Both the position numbers and the translations under genes were made by a program. A stretch of DNA of 64,000 bases, taken from positions 806,001-870,000 of the forward strand of contig OX639992.1 of assembly GCA_951828515.1 (NCBI GenBank). The letters are read 5' to 3'. Shown piece by piece: positions 23,874-32,374 of this stretch. Below the pieces are notes generated by a model. That model saw only the letters and a list, made by a program, of their open reading frames with translations, was not told the DNA's origin and did not search any database. This DNA is from an uncultured Poribacteria bacterium (GTDB taxonomy: Bacteria; Poribacteria; WGA-4E; WGA-3G). Within the stretch, counting starts at the first letter, position 1, and every line of letters starts with the position of its first letter.

Positions 23874-24824
23874 ATGAAAATTCTACTTCAAGGACGTGTT
23901 GAAGGCGCACTCCTCCAGAGACTCGAAAGCATCATTGGTGATGAACATACCTCTGTTGCTCCGAGTTCACGCGAGGAGCTTATCGAAGAAGGCAAAGATG
24001 CTGAAGTCTTTTTCGGCTACTGTAGTGAGGACGTTTTTCCGCATCTGCCCAACATCAAATGGATTCAATCCTCCAGTGCTGGTATGGATCGGCACATGTA
24101 TCCCGCACTCCGTGAGAGTGATGTTATTTTGACGAACGCCGCAGGATTGTACGCGAAACACGTCGCCGACCAAGCCTTCGCACTCCTGCTCGGTTTGGCG
24201 CGTGGTATCCACGAATCCGTTCGGAATCAGGATAAGCACCAATGGGGCGGAGCAAGGACAATGCCGATGATCGAGATTGACGGATTCAAGATTGGCATCG
24301 TCGGGATGGGCGGTATCGGAATGGAGATGGCGAAACGCGCAAAGGGCTTCGATATGCACGTTATGGCTGTTGATGCCTATCGCACCGATAAACCCGATAA
24401 TGTCGATGAATTAATGCCGATGGATCAGCTCTCGAATATGATGAGCCAGGTAGACGTCGTTATGATTGCGTGTCCGTTGACTGAGGAGACACGGGGACTC
24501 ATCAATAAGGACAACCTATCCGTGATGCAACCGACAGCGTTCTTCATCAACGTCGCTCGTGGTCCGATTGTCAATGAACCCGACCTGATTGAGATTCTAC
24601 GTGCCGGTACAATCGCGGCAGTAGGCTTGGATGTCACCGAAATCGAACCGCTCTCCGCAGACAGTCCATTGTGGGACTTTGACAATATTATCATTTCGCC
24701 GCATTCTGCGGGGGGTTCACAGCACCGCATGCGCCGTATCACCGAGTTCTTCTTGGATAACTTGGAGCGGTATGTGAAGGGTGAAGAGTTGCGAAACATT
24801 GTGAACAAGCAACTCGGTTTTTAG
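23874..24824 (+). CDS. D-isomer-specific 2-hydroxyacid dehydrogenase
   Basis: A 316-residue NAD(P)-dependent reductase/dehydrogenase of 2-keto and 2-hydroxy acids. The Rossmann motif GIVGMGGIGMEMA is at about residues 141-153. Catalytic Arg lies in VARGPIVNE, Glu in DVTEIEPL and His in ISPHSAGG, so the Arg-Glu-His triad is complete. The substrate-side N-terminal domain is ordinary and the exact substrate cannot be told. ATG 23874 has a GAAAGGACA-type site upstream. A hairpin terminator follows at 24861-24887. Confidence 0.9.
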   Translation: MKILLQGRVEGALLQRLESIIGDEHTSVAPSSREELIEEGKDAEVFFGYCSEDVFPHLPNIKWIQSSSAGMDRHMYPALRESDVILTNAAGLYAKHVADQAFALLLGLARGIHESVRNQDKHQWGGARTMPMIEIDGFKIGIVGMGGIGMEMAKRAKGFDMHVMAVDAYRTDKPDNVDELMPMDQLSNMMSQVDVVMIACPLTEETRGLINKDNLSVMQPTAFFINVARGPIVNEPDLIEILRAGTIAAVGLDVTEIEPLSADSPLWDFDNIIISPHSAGGSQHRMRRITEFFLDNLERYVKGEELRNIVNKQLGF

Positions 24825-24860
24825 TAGTCCATATTTAGCTAACAATTTGTGAAGTCTACA

Positions 24861-24887
24861 CGGGTGGATGTCGTTTACGTCCACCCG
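24861..24887 (+). terminator. Terminator after the 2-hydroxyacid dehydrogenase
   Basis: CGGGTGGA (24861-24868) pairs with TCCACCCG (24880-24887), followed by a T-rich stretch CTTCTTGTAATTTT. Confidence 0.6.
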
Positions 24888-24968
24888 CTTCTTGTAATTT
24901 TCATGGAGAGGAAATATGATAATAAACCAATCGAATTATGACGAAACTATGGATTGTACTGCCACCGG

Positions 24969-25024
24969 AAATTCGGGCCACTCTCTAAACCAAGATTGTG
25001 ATACAATACAATCTACCCGAATTT
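24969..25024. other. Two-step inverted repeat
   Basis: Outer arms AAATTCGGG (24969-24977) and CCCGAATTT (25016-25024); inner arms AGATTGT and ACAATCT. No associated gene; it may be a relic element end or a transcript-end hairpin. Confidence 0.45.
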
Positions 25025-25110
25025 GCGCAAAAAAACCTGTCTTAACTTTGCTAATTTTGGGTCTGAATAAACGGTGGCACTTCAAGGTCTTGGATTAGGA
25101 ATTTAACCGC

Positions 25111-25914
25111 TTGTGTAGCAGTGCGATGAATCGCACTACTACAAACCTGCCCTTTTTGGACGAAAATAACACCAACCTAACACATTTGATAACCAATATC
25201 CGCCGAAACCCGCGCTTTGAAAGCTTTTTGATGCGAATCCTATTGTACGAGGAAGGGGTGCCTTTCAACCTACGCAATGAACTTATTAATGAACTCGCAA
25301 CGTACGGAGTGCTCGCGAGAGGCACTGACAGGATGTGTAAAATTGCCAACCCAGTTTATCTACATTGCATCATACAAGCATTCAAACCGATAGTCAATGG
25401 GTTGGAGCGCGACTACTTCCCCGAAGACACCGATGGATTTCAGTACCTCACCGCCACCGGACAGATTCAGATGGAAAGGCTCCTGGATAACTTCCGGGAC
25501 TTTATTGCCCGCGCCGGGTTCAAGGTCCTGCAAGTCCCCGAAACACCGCAAGAATTCATCGGACAGCACCTCCTTTTTGCTTACCTTGACCAGTTTGTCA
25601 CCAGCGTGAACGGGGCGATGTATATGGAAGTTCCGACCGGACGGGGCAGGATGGATCTGCTCCTCTTTCACAACCAACGAAAATACATCGTTGAGACAAA
25701 GATATGGCGAAGTGAGCGGCACCATGCTGAAGGTAAGCGGCAACTCGCGGCGTATCTGGCAACAGAGGGAGTCACGGCGGGCTACTACGTGGTGTTCGAT
25801 CATCGTGAGGTGCCAAAACCACGCGCTGAGACAGAGACGATAGATGGATTGACGATTCGGAGTTATGTCGTTCCCGTGGTCCAAAAACGTCCTTCAAGAG
25901 AGAATTTGGGGTAG
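25111..25914 (+). pseudogene. C-terminal part of an AAA-ATPase/PD-(D/E)XK protein, N-terminus lost
   Basis: Reads as the last 255 or so residues of a large protein family in which an AAA ATPase is followed by a PDDEXK_9/DUF1703 nuclease-like domain. The linker helices (FNLRNELINELATYGVLAR), the QMERLLDNFRDFIARAGF block and the nuclease motif GRGRMDLLLFHNQRKYIVETK (Asp, Glu-x-Lys) are intact, but the ATPase part with its Walker motifs is missing. The visible frame begins inside a repeat-F palindrome (25120-25137) at the point of truncation. No proper ribosome-binding site is present. It could be expressed as a fragment but is more likely decayed. Confidence 0.7.
25120..25137. repeat. Repeat family F palindrome, copy 1
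   Basis: AGTGCGAT-GA-ATCGCACT, eight perfect pairs, followed by ACTACAAA. A related ATGCGAT-CT-ATCGCAT is at 59850-59865 and CTACTACAAACCC is near 59790. Confidence 0.6.
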
Positions 25915-25964
25915 GGGTCTTTTTTCATCGTTTTTTGAGCTGCCCTTTATGGTAACAAAAACGC

Positions 25965-25993
25965 TTGCCTATTCAGCACACAACGATTATAAT
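25965..25993 (+). promoter_or_regulatory. Promoter of the MazF-type toxin-antitoxin pair
   Basis: TTGCCT (25965-25970), 17 nt, TATAAT (25988-25993), about 40 nt before the antitoxin start. Confidence 0.5.
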
Positions 25994-26034
25994 ACTGATA
26001 GAGAACGGAACATCCTGATGAAGGAGAGAAATCA

Positions 26035-26220
26035 ATGGACGTATTAGTTGAAAGATTAGACGCGAAATTACGCGAATGGGAACCAAATATTGCGGCGACA
26101 GTCAAGGAACGAATTTTGGAAATCATTGATCTTGCAGACCAAGATGCGTTGGATATAATGCGATCGCGTGCTGTAGAACAGGAGGTTCTGGACCTACTTG
26201 ATGAACCCATATCCCGGTGA
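26035..26220 (+). CDS. Antitoxin partner of a MazF-type toxin
   Basis: A 61-residue acidic, helical protein without a clear named family. Its role comes from context: it starts at ATG 26035 behind AAGGAGAG, is preceded by a promoter, and overlaps the toxin gene by 20 nt, the standard layout of mazEF-type modules. The sequence looks like a short amphipathic antitoxin (VERLDAKLREWEPNIAATVKE) rather than an AbrB-type MazE, so DNA binding for autorepression is not evident. Confidence 0.7.
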   Translation: MDVLVERLDAKLREWEPNIAATVKERILEIIDLADQDALDIMRSRAVEQEVLDLLDEPISR

Positions 26221-26542
26221 GATCTGGTTAGCTGACCTCGGTTTAGTCGCGAAAACTCGACCTGTACTTATCGTATCCCGCTACGATCCAGATCCACCAC
26301 GAGATCTAATAATTTATATCCCTTTGACAACCCAGTACAGGGGAAGTTTGTATGAGGTAGCACTTCCAAAGTTGAGGTTTCTTAATCAACAATCTTACGT
26401 TAATGTGCAGGGGTTAGGTTCTATAGAGAGGGTTCGACTTGAGCGAAGGCTCGGCAAACTTTCAGACAATGTGATGACAGAGATTAAGAACACTATCACG
26501 TTCGTTTTAGATTTGGAAATAGATGCCAACACAACGAATTAA
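26201..26542 (+). CDS. MazF/PemK-family mRNA interferase toxin
   Basis: A 113-residue toxin of the MazF/PemK family, a ribosome-independent mRNA endonuclease. PYPGEIWLADLG at the start and TRPVLIVSRYDP just after are the family signature, with the PLTTQYRG and VQGLGSIERVRLERRLGKLS blocks following. ATG 26201 is taken; an adjacent TTG at 26198 would add one residue. GGAGG (26181-26185) is somewhat far, so translation is probably coupled to the overlapping antitoxin gene. Likely a stability or stress module. Confidence 0.85.
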   Translation: MNPYPGEIWLADLGLVAKTRPVLIVSRYDPDPPRDLIIYIPLTTQYRGSLYEVALPKLRFLNQQSYVNVQGLGSIERVRLERRLGKLSDNVMTEIKNTITFVLDLEIDANTTN

Positions 26543-26569
26543 ACCTTCTATCGGATCAGCAAGAAAGAT

Positions 26570-26591
26570 GGCGAGGCACGGAGACCTCGCC
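26570..26591. terminator. Hairpin between converging toxin and nitrate reductase genes
   Basis: GGCGAGG-CACGGAGA-CCTCGCC, seven pairs, in the 72-nt gap between two genes that converge. The minus-strand side is followed by ATCTTTCTT, so it can serve both directions. Confidence 0.5.
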
Positions 26592-26614
26592 CCTCAATAC
26601 AATTTAGCTTACAC

Positions 26615-28765
26615 TTACGAATTATCAGTCTCAATCCGCACAGCACAAAATTTCAACTCCGGCTGCTTAGACACCGGATCAAACGCAGGATTCGTGACAT
26701 AGTTTGCATTGGTTTCGGCATGGAAGAGATCCCCCCAATGGAACGGCGTGAAAAGCAATCCCCGTCGAATCGTCTTTGTGACACGCGCCTTCGCGTAACA
26801 CCGTCCGCGTCGCCCAACAAGATACACCCATTCACCGTCTTGAACATCGTTTTCTACCGCGTCGTCCGGATGGATTTCCACAAAAGGTTCCGGATCTCTG
26901 CGCACAAGTTGCGGCACCTTGCCCGTTCGGGTACGGGTATGCCACTGGCTCTCAACGCGTCCAGTCGTTAAACCGAGCGGGAATTCTTCATCTGTATCTT
27001 CATCGGGTGGTTTATAGACAGGCGTATGAAATCGCGCCTTCTCGGACTCAGTGAAAAATTTCTTGCGTGTATACCGGCGAGGTGTCCCAGGATGTCGCGA
27101 GTGAGGACAGGGCCAGCGGAGTGATGTCTGCGCGAGCCGTTCATTCGTCATCCCCATCTGATCGCACGGCGTCCCTGCTGTCAAAAGCCGATACTCATCC
27201 CATACCTCTTCAGGTGTATAGAAATCAAAATTCCGCTTATATCCCATTGCTCTTGCAACCTGCGTGAATATCCACCAATCCGGCATCGCTTCACCGGGTG
27301 GCGTGAGGAACTGATCGCTTCGGACAACAAGCCGTTCGCTGTTCGTCATTGTACCCTGCTTTTCACCCCATTGCGCTGCGGGAAGTATCACATCGGCGTA
27401 TTCCGATGTCTCTGTCGGATAATAACAATCCTGCACGATGACCAAATCAGCGCGCCGGAGTCCTGCTTGTGATACCTTTGTATCGGGCATACTGACGGCG
27501 GGATTTGTACAGGCGATCCAGAGGGCGCGAACTTTCCCTTCAGCCGCCGCCTCAAACATTGGCACCGCTGTTAGACCGGGGTTCGGATCAATACTGCCGG
27601 GTGGAACGCGCCAGGCTCCCTCTAAATAGGCACGGTGCATATCGTTCGTGACGACGCGATAGCCGGGCAACTGGTGTGACAGATAGCCGACTTCTCTACC
27701 GCCCATCGCGTTCGGTTGCCCTGTGAGTGAGAACGGACCGGCACCCTTCATACCGACTTCACCTAACTGGAGATGTAGGTTGATGAGGGCAACATTTTTG
27801 TCAACACCGCTCGTGCTTTGATTCGTGCCTTGGCAGTAAAAACTGAGCAAACGGCTCGGCTTAGAAAGATATTCGACGATCTCATCAATACGCGCTGGGT
27901 GAATATCGCAGGCGGCAAGGAGTGCATCTTCGTCTAAACTTTCCAAATGGTTCTCGTAGGCACTAAAGTTTTCTGTGTTCCTTCGGACGAAACGTCGATT
28001 GACCCGTCCTATCGCAATGAGGCGTTTGGCAATGAGTTGCAGGAAGGCGACATCGCTTCCCGGAGCAAGTGGTACATGGATGTCTGAATGTTCCGATGTC
28101 TTGCTGCGTCGCGGATCTACCGTGATAATTCGTGTATTCGGCTCGACGGCTCGCCGTTTCCGAATCATCTGGAAGAGAACCGGGTGATTTACCGCCATAT
28201 TCGCGCCGATAATCAGGAAAACATCGGCATGCTGAATATCGTCGTAACAGGTCGGGGGTCCGTCCGAACCGAACGACTGCATATAACCGACCACCGCAGA
28301 GGACATGCAGAGCCGACTATTCGTATCCACATTATTCGTTCGGAGGAATCCTTTGAACAGTTTATTGAAAATGTAGGAAGCCTCTGTGTCCAACTGGCCA
28401 GATCCGTAGAGTGCAATAGAATCTTTACCGTGCTCCAATTGGATTTCGTGAAGCCGGTTTGCTGTGAAAGCAATCGCTTCGTCCCACGAAACTTGATGTG
28501 GCGGTTCATCTCGGCGATCACGAATCATAGGATACGCGAGTCTGCCATCGTGGTGTTGAAAAACCTGTTTGAGATGCGCGCCTTTCGGACAAAGCATTCC
28601 GTAGTTTGGGGCGACATCGTCGTCCGCTGAAATTCTCATAATTTTGTTATCACTGACGGTTGCACGAATGACACAACCGACACCGCAATAGGGACATACC
28701 GCTTTTCCTGTTGAATTTTCCATTTTTAGTTTTTTACTTATTAGGTTTCCGATCCGATTTTCCAT
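26615..28765 (-). CDS. nasA: Assimilatory nitrate reductase catalytic subunit
   Basis: A 716-residue molybdopterin enzyme that reduces nitrate to nitrite in the cytoplasm. The N-terminal 4Fe-4S site is C24-PYC27-GVGC31 with C59 in MLCPKG. The Mo-coordinating Cys is in NSRLCMSSA (about 150). The C-terminal molybdopterin dinucleotide-binding domain is present (DDAVENDVQDGEWVYL). The length and single Fe-S cluster fit the NarB/NasA type with ferredoxin-like or flavoprotein electron donors. The start is uncertain: ATG 28723 would give a family-like short N-terminus, and neither site has a clear Shine-Dalgarno. It is last in the nasT-nirA-narK-nasA cluster. Confidence 0.92.
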   Translation of the reverse strand: MENRIGNLISKKLKMENSTGKAVCPYCGVGCVIRATVSDNKIMRISADDDVAPNYGMLCPKGAHLKQVFQHHDGRLAYPMIRDRRDEPPHQVSWDEAIAFTANRLHEIQLEHGKDSIALYGSGQLDTEASYIFNKLFKGFLRTNNVDTNSRLCMSSAVVGYMQSFGSDGPPTCYDDIQHADVFLIIGANMAVNHPVLFQMIRKRRAVEPNTRIITVDPRRSKTSEHSDIHVPLAPGSDVAFLQLIAKRLIAIGRVNRRFVRRNTENFSAYENHLESLDEDALLAACDIHPARIDEIVEYLSKPSRLLSFYCQGTNQSTSGVDKNVALINLHLQLGEVGMKGAGPFSLTGQPNAMGGREVGYLSHQLPGYRVVTNDMHRAYLEGAWRVPPGSIDPNPGLTAVPMFEAAAEGKVRALWIACTNPAVSMPDTKVSQAGLRRADLVIVQDCYYPTETSEYADVILPAAQWGEKQGTMTNSERLVVRSDQFLTPPGEAMPDWWIFTQVARAMGYKRNFDFYTPEEVWDEYRLLTAGTPCDQMGMTNERLAQTSLRWPCPHSRHPGTPRRYTRKKFFTESEKARFHTPVYKPPDEDTDEEFPLGLTTGRVESQWHTRTRTGKVPQLVRRDPEPFVEIHPDDAVENDVQDGEWVYLVGRRGRCYAKARVTKTIRRGLLFTPFHWGDLFHAETNANYVTNPAFDPVSKQPELKFCAVRIETDNS

Positions 28766-28956
28766 TGCCGAAATCGGGTTTGTGGTTAATTTGAAGGATA
28801 TAGATTATAGTAAAGCCGAAAAATATGTAGACCCTTTGGTGAACAAAAACCCTCAACTTCGCTGGCGAGGATTGTATCCTCGCCTCTTGACATTTTTTCT
28901 AAGAGTTATGGGCAGTTATGGAAAACCGCCCAAACGAACTCAATAGAAGTGTAGAA

Positions 28957-30309
28957 TTAGGACAACGCACCTGCTTCAGTTTTCAGACGCTGCCTCTCAG
29001 CAAGTGCGGCATCAAATGCCCGCTTCTCTGCATTTTGGACCGCGGGTGAGAATCTCACCAACGAAGTAGCAACCGAAGCGACTGCGACCATGATGCCGAG
29101 ATATAACAAACCTTGCTGCATCGTAATTCCCTCGGAACGGAACAGGAAACCCGCTGCGACCGCGCCAGCGTTTCCACCTGCTCCCACAATACCTGCAACC
29201 GCTCCTAACGCCTTTCGATTGATAAATGGAACGATTCCATAAGTCGCACCTTCGGACATCTGCACAAAGAGACTGAAGACAATCATCGTTCCGACAGCAA
29301 GCACGAGGATTGCCATCTGCGAGAACAGTATGAGCATGATGCCTTCACCTAACAGAACGAAGAAGAGGAACATGACGCGTCCACGGAGTCCCATCTTTTT
29401 CGCAAAGAAGTCTGAGAAAATCCCGCCGACGGTCCGCGCAAAAATATTCATCAGACCGAACAACCCCGCAATGAGTCCAGCGGTTTTGACATCTAACTCG
29501 AATCGATCGTGATAATAGAGTGCCGCGACATTGTTGATGGTGAGTTCCACCCCGAAGCAGGCGGCATAAATGACGAAGAGTGCCCACACGCGATAGTCTT
29601 TAATCGCCAGCATGAAAGACTCCATGCCCTTGCCTTTAGCGGGTTCGAGATCGCCTCGGTCACGAAGTTCTTTATAGTTTCCATCGGGGGCATCCTGGGT
29701 AAGGAAGTAATACGCAAAACCGGTGATAAACAGGGCAATTCCAGGAATAATCATTGCCAACCGCCATCCGAGGAATTTGTCCACACCGAAACTGAGAACA
29801 GCAGTAAAGATGAGAGGCATCACTATCTGCGTGACACCGCCGCCGAGATTCCCCCAGCCTGCTGTTGTCGCATTCGCTGTCCCGATACAATTCGGTGCGA
29901 ACATCGTTGATGTATGGTACTGCGTGATAACGAACGCGGCACCGATGGCACCGATAGCCAATCGAAATAGCAGAAACGTCTCGTAGCTCCGGGCGAGACC
30001 GATACCCATGACAGGCAGTGAACCGAGAATCAGCAACCATGTATACGCCTTGCGAGAACCGATCCGGTCGCAGAGGGGTCCGATCAAGATGCGTACTATA
30101 ACTGTGATTGCGACGGAGGCAATAATCGTGTTACCAATTTCTGCTTTTGTTAGCATCAGATCTTCGCGCACAATTGCCATTAACGGTGCGATTCCGAACC
30201 ATCCAAAAAAGGCGAGAAAGAACGCGAACCATGTGGTATGGAAGGTGCGCATCTGAACGGTTTTTAAACTGAAGAGATTTATCTGTGTCGCTTTATTTTT
30301 TATGTTCAT
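28957..30309 (-). CDS. narK: Nitrate/nitrite transporter of the NarK/NNP family
   Basis: A 450-residue major facilitator protein with twelve predicted helices. Both nitrate signature segments are visible: AGWGNLGGGVTQ in helix 5 and GAGGNAGAVAAGF in helix 11, and the family opening FHTTWFAFFLAFFGWFGIAPL is present. It imports nitrate for the reductases encoded on either side. It lies 103 nt after nirA, separated by a GGAAG/CTTCC repeat (30345-30412), and is followed by nasA. A MITE-end-like TATAGTAAAGCC occurs in the narK-nasA gap at about 28807. Confidence 0.92.
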   Translation of the reverse strand: MNIKNKATQINLFSLKTVQMRTFHTTWFAFFLAFFGWFGIAPLMAIVREDLMLTKAEIGNTIIASVAITVIVRILIGPLCDRIGSRKAYTWLLILGSLPVMGIGLARSYETFLLFRLAIGAIGAAFVITQYHTSTMFAPNCIGTANATTAGWGNLGGGVTQIVMPLIFTAVLSFGVDKFLGWRLAMIIPGIALFITGFAYYFLTQDAPDGNYKELRDRGDLEPAKGKGMESFMLAIKDYRVWALFVIYAACFGVELTINNVAALYYHDRFELDVKTAGLIAGLFGLMNIFARTVGGIFSDFFAKKMGLRGRVMFLFFVLLGEGIMLILFSQMAILVLAVGTMIVFSLFVQMSEGATYGIVPFINRKALGAVAGIVGAGGNAGAVAAGFLFRSEGITMQQGLLYLGIMVAVASVATSLVRFSPAVQNAEKRAFDAALAERQRLKTEAGALS

Positions 30310-30344
30310 TAATGCCTCTAATTTTTAAAAATTATTAAATTTTG

Positions 30345-30412
30345 ATAGGAAGGAAGCCTGGAAGATTGGAGGAGATGCTTTTGCCAACCTTCCACACTTC
30401 CATACTTCCACC
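30345..30412. repeat. Repeat family H: GGAAG/CTTCC palindrome, copy 2
   Basis: GGAAGGAAGCCTGGAAG on the left and CTTCCACACTTCC on the right, matching the unit at 23766-23840. It lies between nirA and narK and may affect relative expression. Confidence 0.5.
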
Positions 30413-32002
30413 CTATCTGCGTGAGAGGTAAGGGACGAGTCCCTCAAGTACTTGCGGTAGGTCATCGCAAGGGACATTCTCCAATAATTTCGGCGCGATT
30501 TTCGGATTTGCCCCGGCATCTCCCTTCAGAAATACGTCCACTGCGTCAGTGACAACACCATCAATCTTAACTTTCTTGCCCAAGAGTCCAATATCTGCGG
30601 CGGCGTGGTTGCCACATCCGTTTGGACACCCCGACCAGTGTATCGTGAGCGGTTCGGTATTGCCGAGTTTTGTTTCCAAATGTCGAATCGCTTCCATGGC
30701 GCGTTCTTTAGTTTCAATAAGCGAGAAGTGACAGTAGTCGATGCCAGTGCAACTTACCATGCCGCGCATGACTTCCGAGGGGTCATAGCGGAGTTCCTGT
30801 AGGAGCGGTTCTGCGGTTAAGTCACCTATTTTTGCGTCTGGCACGTTGGTAATAATCAAATTCTGTCCTTGCGTGAGACGGATGTCGCCGTTGCCGTATT
30901 CGTCTGCGATCCGGGCGACTTCAAAGAGTTGCGTTGTCGTAATCCGTCCGACGGGAACAACAAGCCCGACGTAGTTGAGATCTGGCTGTTTCTGTGAGAA
31001 AATACCGGTGTGATCGGTCTTCTTCTTCCCTCGTGCATCTTTTCCCGCCGTCAGGAGCGGTTGCTTTCTGTGCCGCCGTCTTTCTAATTCTTTTCGGAAT
31101 TTTTCTACCCCCCAGTCTGCAATCAGGAAAGCAAGGCGAGATTTATTGCGGGCTGTCCGAGGTCCGTGATCTCGAAAAATTAGCGTAATATCCGCACACA
31201 AAACGGAGGCTTCTTTGGGAGTAATAAACACATCAAGGGGTTGCGCGAGCGTGTAACCACCGGAGCCCATTTTTCCACCAACTGCGACATTAAAGCCGTT
31301 AATTTCTTGACCATCGATCTCTTTTACTGCTGGTGTGAGCGCAATGTCCTGCGAGGCGGTATGCGTACAGTTATCCAAGCACCCTGTGATACCGACATTA
31401 AACTTCCGCGGAATATCGGTAAATTCTTTATTTCCGACAAAGAGTTTCGTGTATTCCCTACCGACATGTGAAGCATCAAAAAGCTCATTGGGGGTCAATC
31501 CTGCGACGGGACACCCGATCACACCACGAATGTTGTCGAAACCTGTTTGGAGTGAACCTAAGCCTACCTCTTCAAGCCGATTCCAGATATGTTGGACGTT
31601 CTCGATCGCGAAACCTCGAAGTTGAATCTGCTGACGCGTCGTGAGATCTACGAACCCTGGTCCGTGTGCCCCACTGATTTCAGCAATGGCACGGAACTGC
31701 TCGGAATTGCTAAAACCACTCGACATCCGGAGACGCATCATGAATGCACCGGGGGTTTGCTTGCGATAAAAGACACCTACCCACTTAAGGCGGTCGCGTT
31801 CGTTTGCGGGAATAGATTCCCAGCCGTCCCGAATATAGTTTGGGAGGTCATTGATGACCTCAAGCCCGTTTTTCTCTTGCTTCAGGGCTTCTGCCGCATT
31901 TATCTTCGACTTCCCTTTTTTTGAAGTCGTTGTGCTTTTCAAACTTGGGGCTGCCCGCACCCCTCGGCTTGCGCGGGTCGTTTTCTTTTTTGATTGGTTC
32001 AC
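30413..32002 (-). CDS. nirA: Ferredoxin-type nitrite reductase
   Basis: A 529-residue siroheme/4Fe-4S enzyme reducing nitrite to ammonium. It has two sulfite/nitrite reductase half-domains. Cluster and siroheme cysteines are in SCTGIDYC (about 413-420) and SGCPNGCGNH (about 457-466). DLTTRQQIQLRG is the substrate-side motif. A Lys-rich N-terminal extension of about 40 residues precedes the usual start. GTG 32002 is the start, with GAAGGAGA about 9-14 nt upstream. The gene sits directly behind an ANTAR-type leader with a terminator (32064-32145), so its transcription is probably controlled by attenuation. Confidence 0.93.
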   Translation of the reverse strand: MNQSKKKTTRASRGVRAAPSLKSTTTSKKGKSKINAAEALKQEKNGLEVINDLPNYIRDGWESIPANERDRLKWVGVFYRKQTPGAFMMRLRMSSGFSNSEQFRAIAEISGAHGPGFVDLTTRQQIQLRGFAIENVQHIWNRLEEVGLGSLQTGFDNIRGVIGCPVAGLTPNELFDASHVGREYTKLFVGNKEFTDIPRKFNVGITGCLDNCTHTASQDIALTPAVKEIDGQEINGFNVAVGGKMGSGGYTLAQPLDVFITPKEASVLCADITLIFRDHGPRTARNKSRLAFLIADWGVEKFRKELERRRHRKQPLLTAGKDARGKKKTDHTGIFSQKQPDLNYVGLVVPVGRITTTQLFEVARIADEYGNGDIRLTQGQNLIITNVPDAKIGDLTAEPLLQELRYDPSEVMRGMVSCTGIDYCHFSLIETKERAMEAIRHLETKLGNTEPLTIHWSGCPNGCGNHAAADIGLLGKKVKIDGVVTDAVDVFLKGDAGANPKIAPKLLENVPCDDLPQVLEGLVPYLSRR

Positions 32003-32063
32003 CTGTGAATCTCCTTCAAAAATAGGTGGTTTTCAAACTGGACATCTCTCGATACCAAGACAG

Positions 32064-32111
32064 AAAAAAAGGCATCCATCAGCGAGCATAAGGCTCAGCC
32101 GAATGGACACC
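32064..32111 (-). terminator. Leader terminator upstream of nirA
   Basis: On the minus strand GGTGTCCATTCGGCTGAGC (32111-32093) pairs with GCTCGCTGATGGATGCC (32087-32071), with two single-T bulges and three G-T pairs. The loop is CTTAT and seven T follow (32070-32064). It lies 62 nt before nirA. The first eight bases of its 5' arm are also the 3' half of the hairpin at 32104-32119, so the two cannot form together. Confidence 0.85.
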
Positions 32112-32145
32112 TGTGTCCAGACCCAAACTGTGCCATCAAGGCACA
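32104..32145 (-). promoter_or_regulatory. ANTAR-type antiterminator hairpin pair in the nirA leader
   Basis: Two hairpins in transcription order: TGTGCC-TTGAT-GGCACA (32145-32129), then TGGAC-ACAGGT-GTCCA (32119-32104). The second has the six-base loop with A at position 1 and G at position 4 that ANTAR regulators recognise; the first has a five-base loop and fits less well. The adjacent upstream gene encodes an ANTAR protein. Binding should hold the second hairpin and prevent the terminator. Confidence 0.75.
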
Positions 32146-32200
32146 ATTTGTCTTTGCTTTACATTTCCACCTTTGGTTAGGTTTTCTCGTTATTCATCAC

Positions 32201-32289
32201 AGTTGGGAGTTAGGTATCCTCGCAACCTTCAGGTTGCGTGGAGGAGAAAGCCGCGTGTGGGCTTTCTAAAGACCCTTATACTCCCAACT
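32201..32289. ncRNA. Three-way-junction structured element in the nasT-nirA gap
   Basis: A 10-bp outer stem AGTTGGGAGT (32201-32210) / ACTCCCAACT (32280-32289) encloses two hairpins, CGCAACC-TTCA-GGTTGCG (32221-32238) and GAAAGCC-GCGTGTG-GGCTTTC (32246-32266). All are perfect pairs. It could be a regulatory leader RNA of the nitrate operon or a folded repeat. It matches no riboswitch family recalled. Confidence 0.45.
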
Positions 32290-32374
32290 CCGTAGCGTGG
32301 AACACATCAGTCGTATGCTGAGAAAATAAAGACTTCCGATGTGCACACCTCGTTCACCTTTGAACACACTACTT

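Noticed and set aside
24916-25098. A 60-codon frame behind a fair GAGAGG site
   Set aside because: Most of it covers the inverted repeat 24969-25024, and the translation has no protein-like pattern. It could be a leader peptide, but nothing supports that.
32201-32289. Known molybdenum-cofactor riboswitch upstream of nitrate genes
   Set aside because: The element is structured, but its loops and stem sequences do not match the motif as remembered; kept only as an unassigned structured element.
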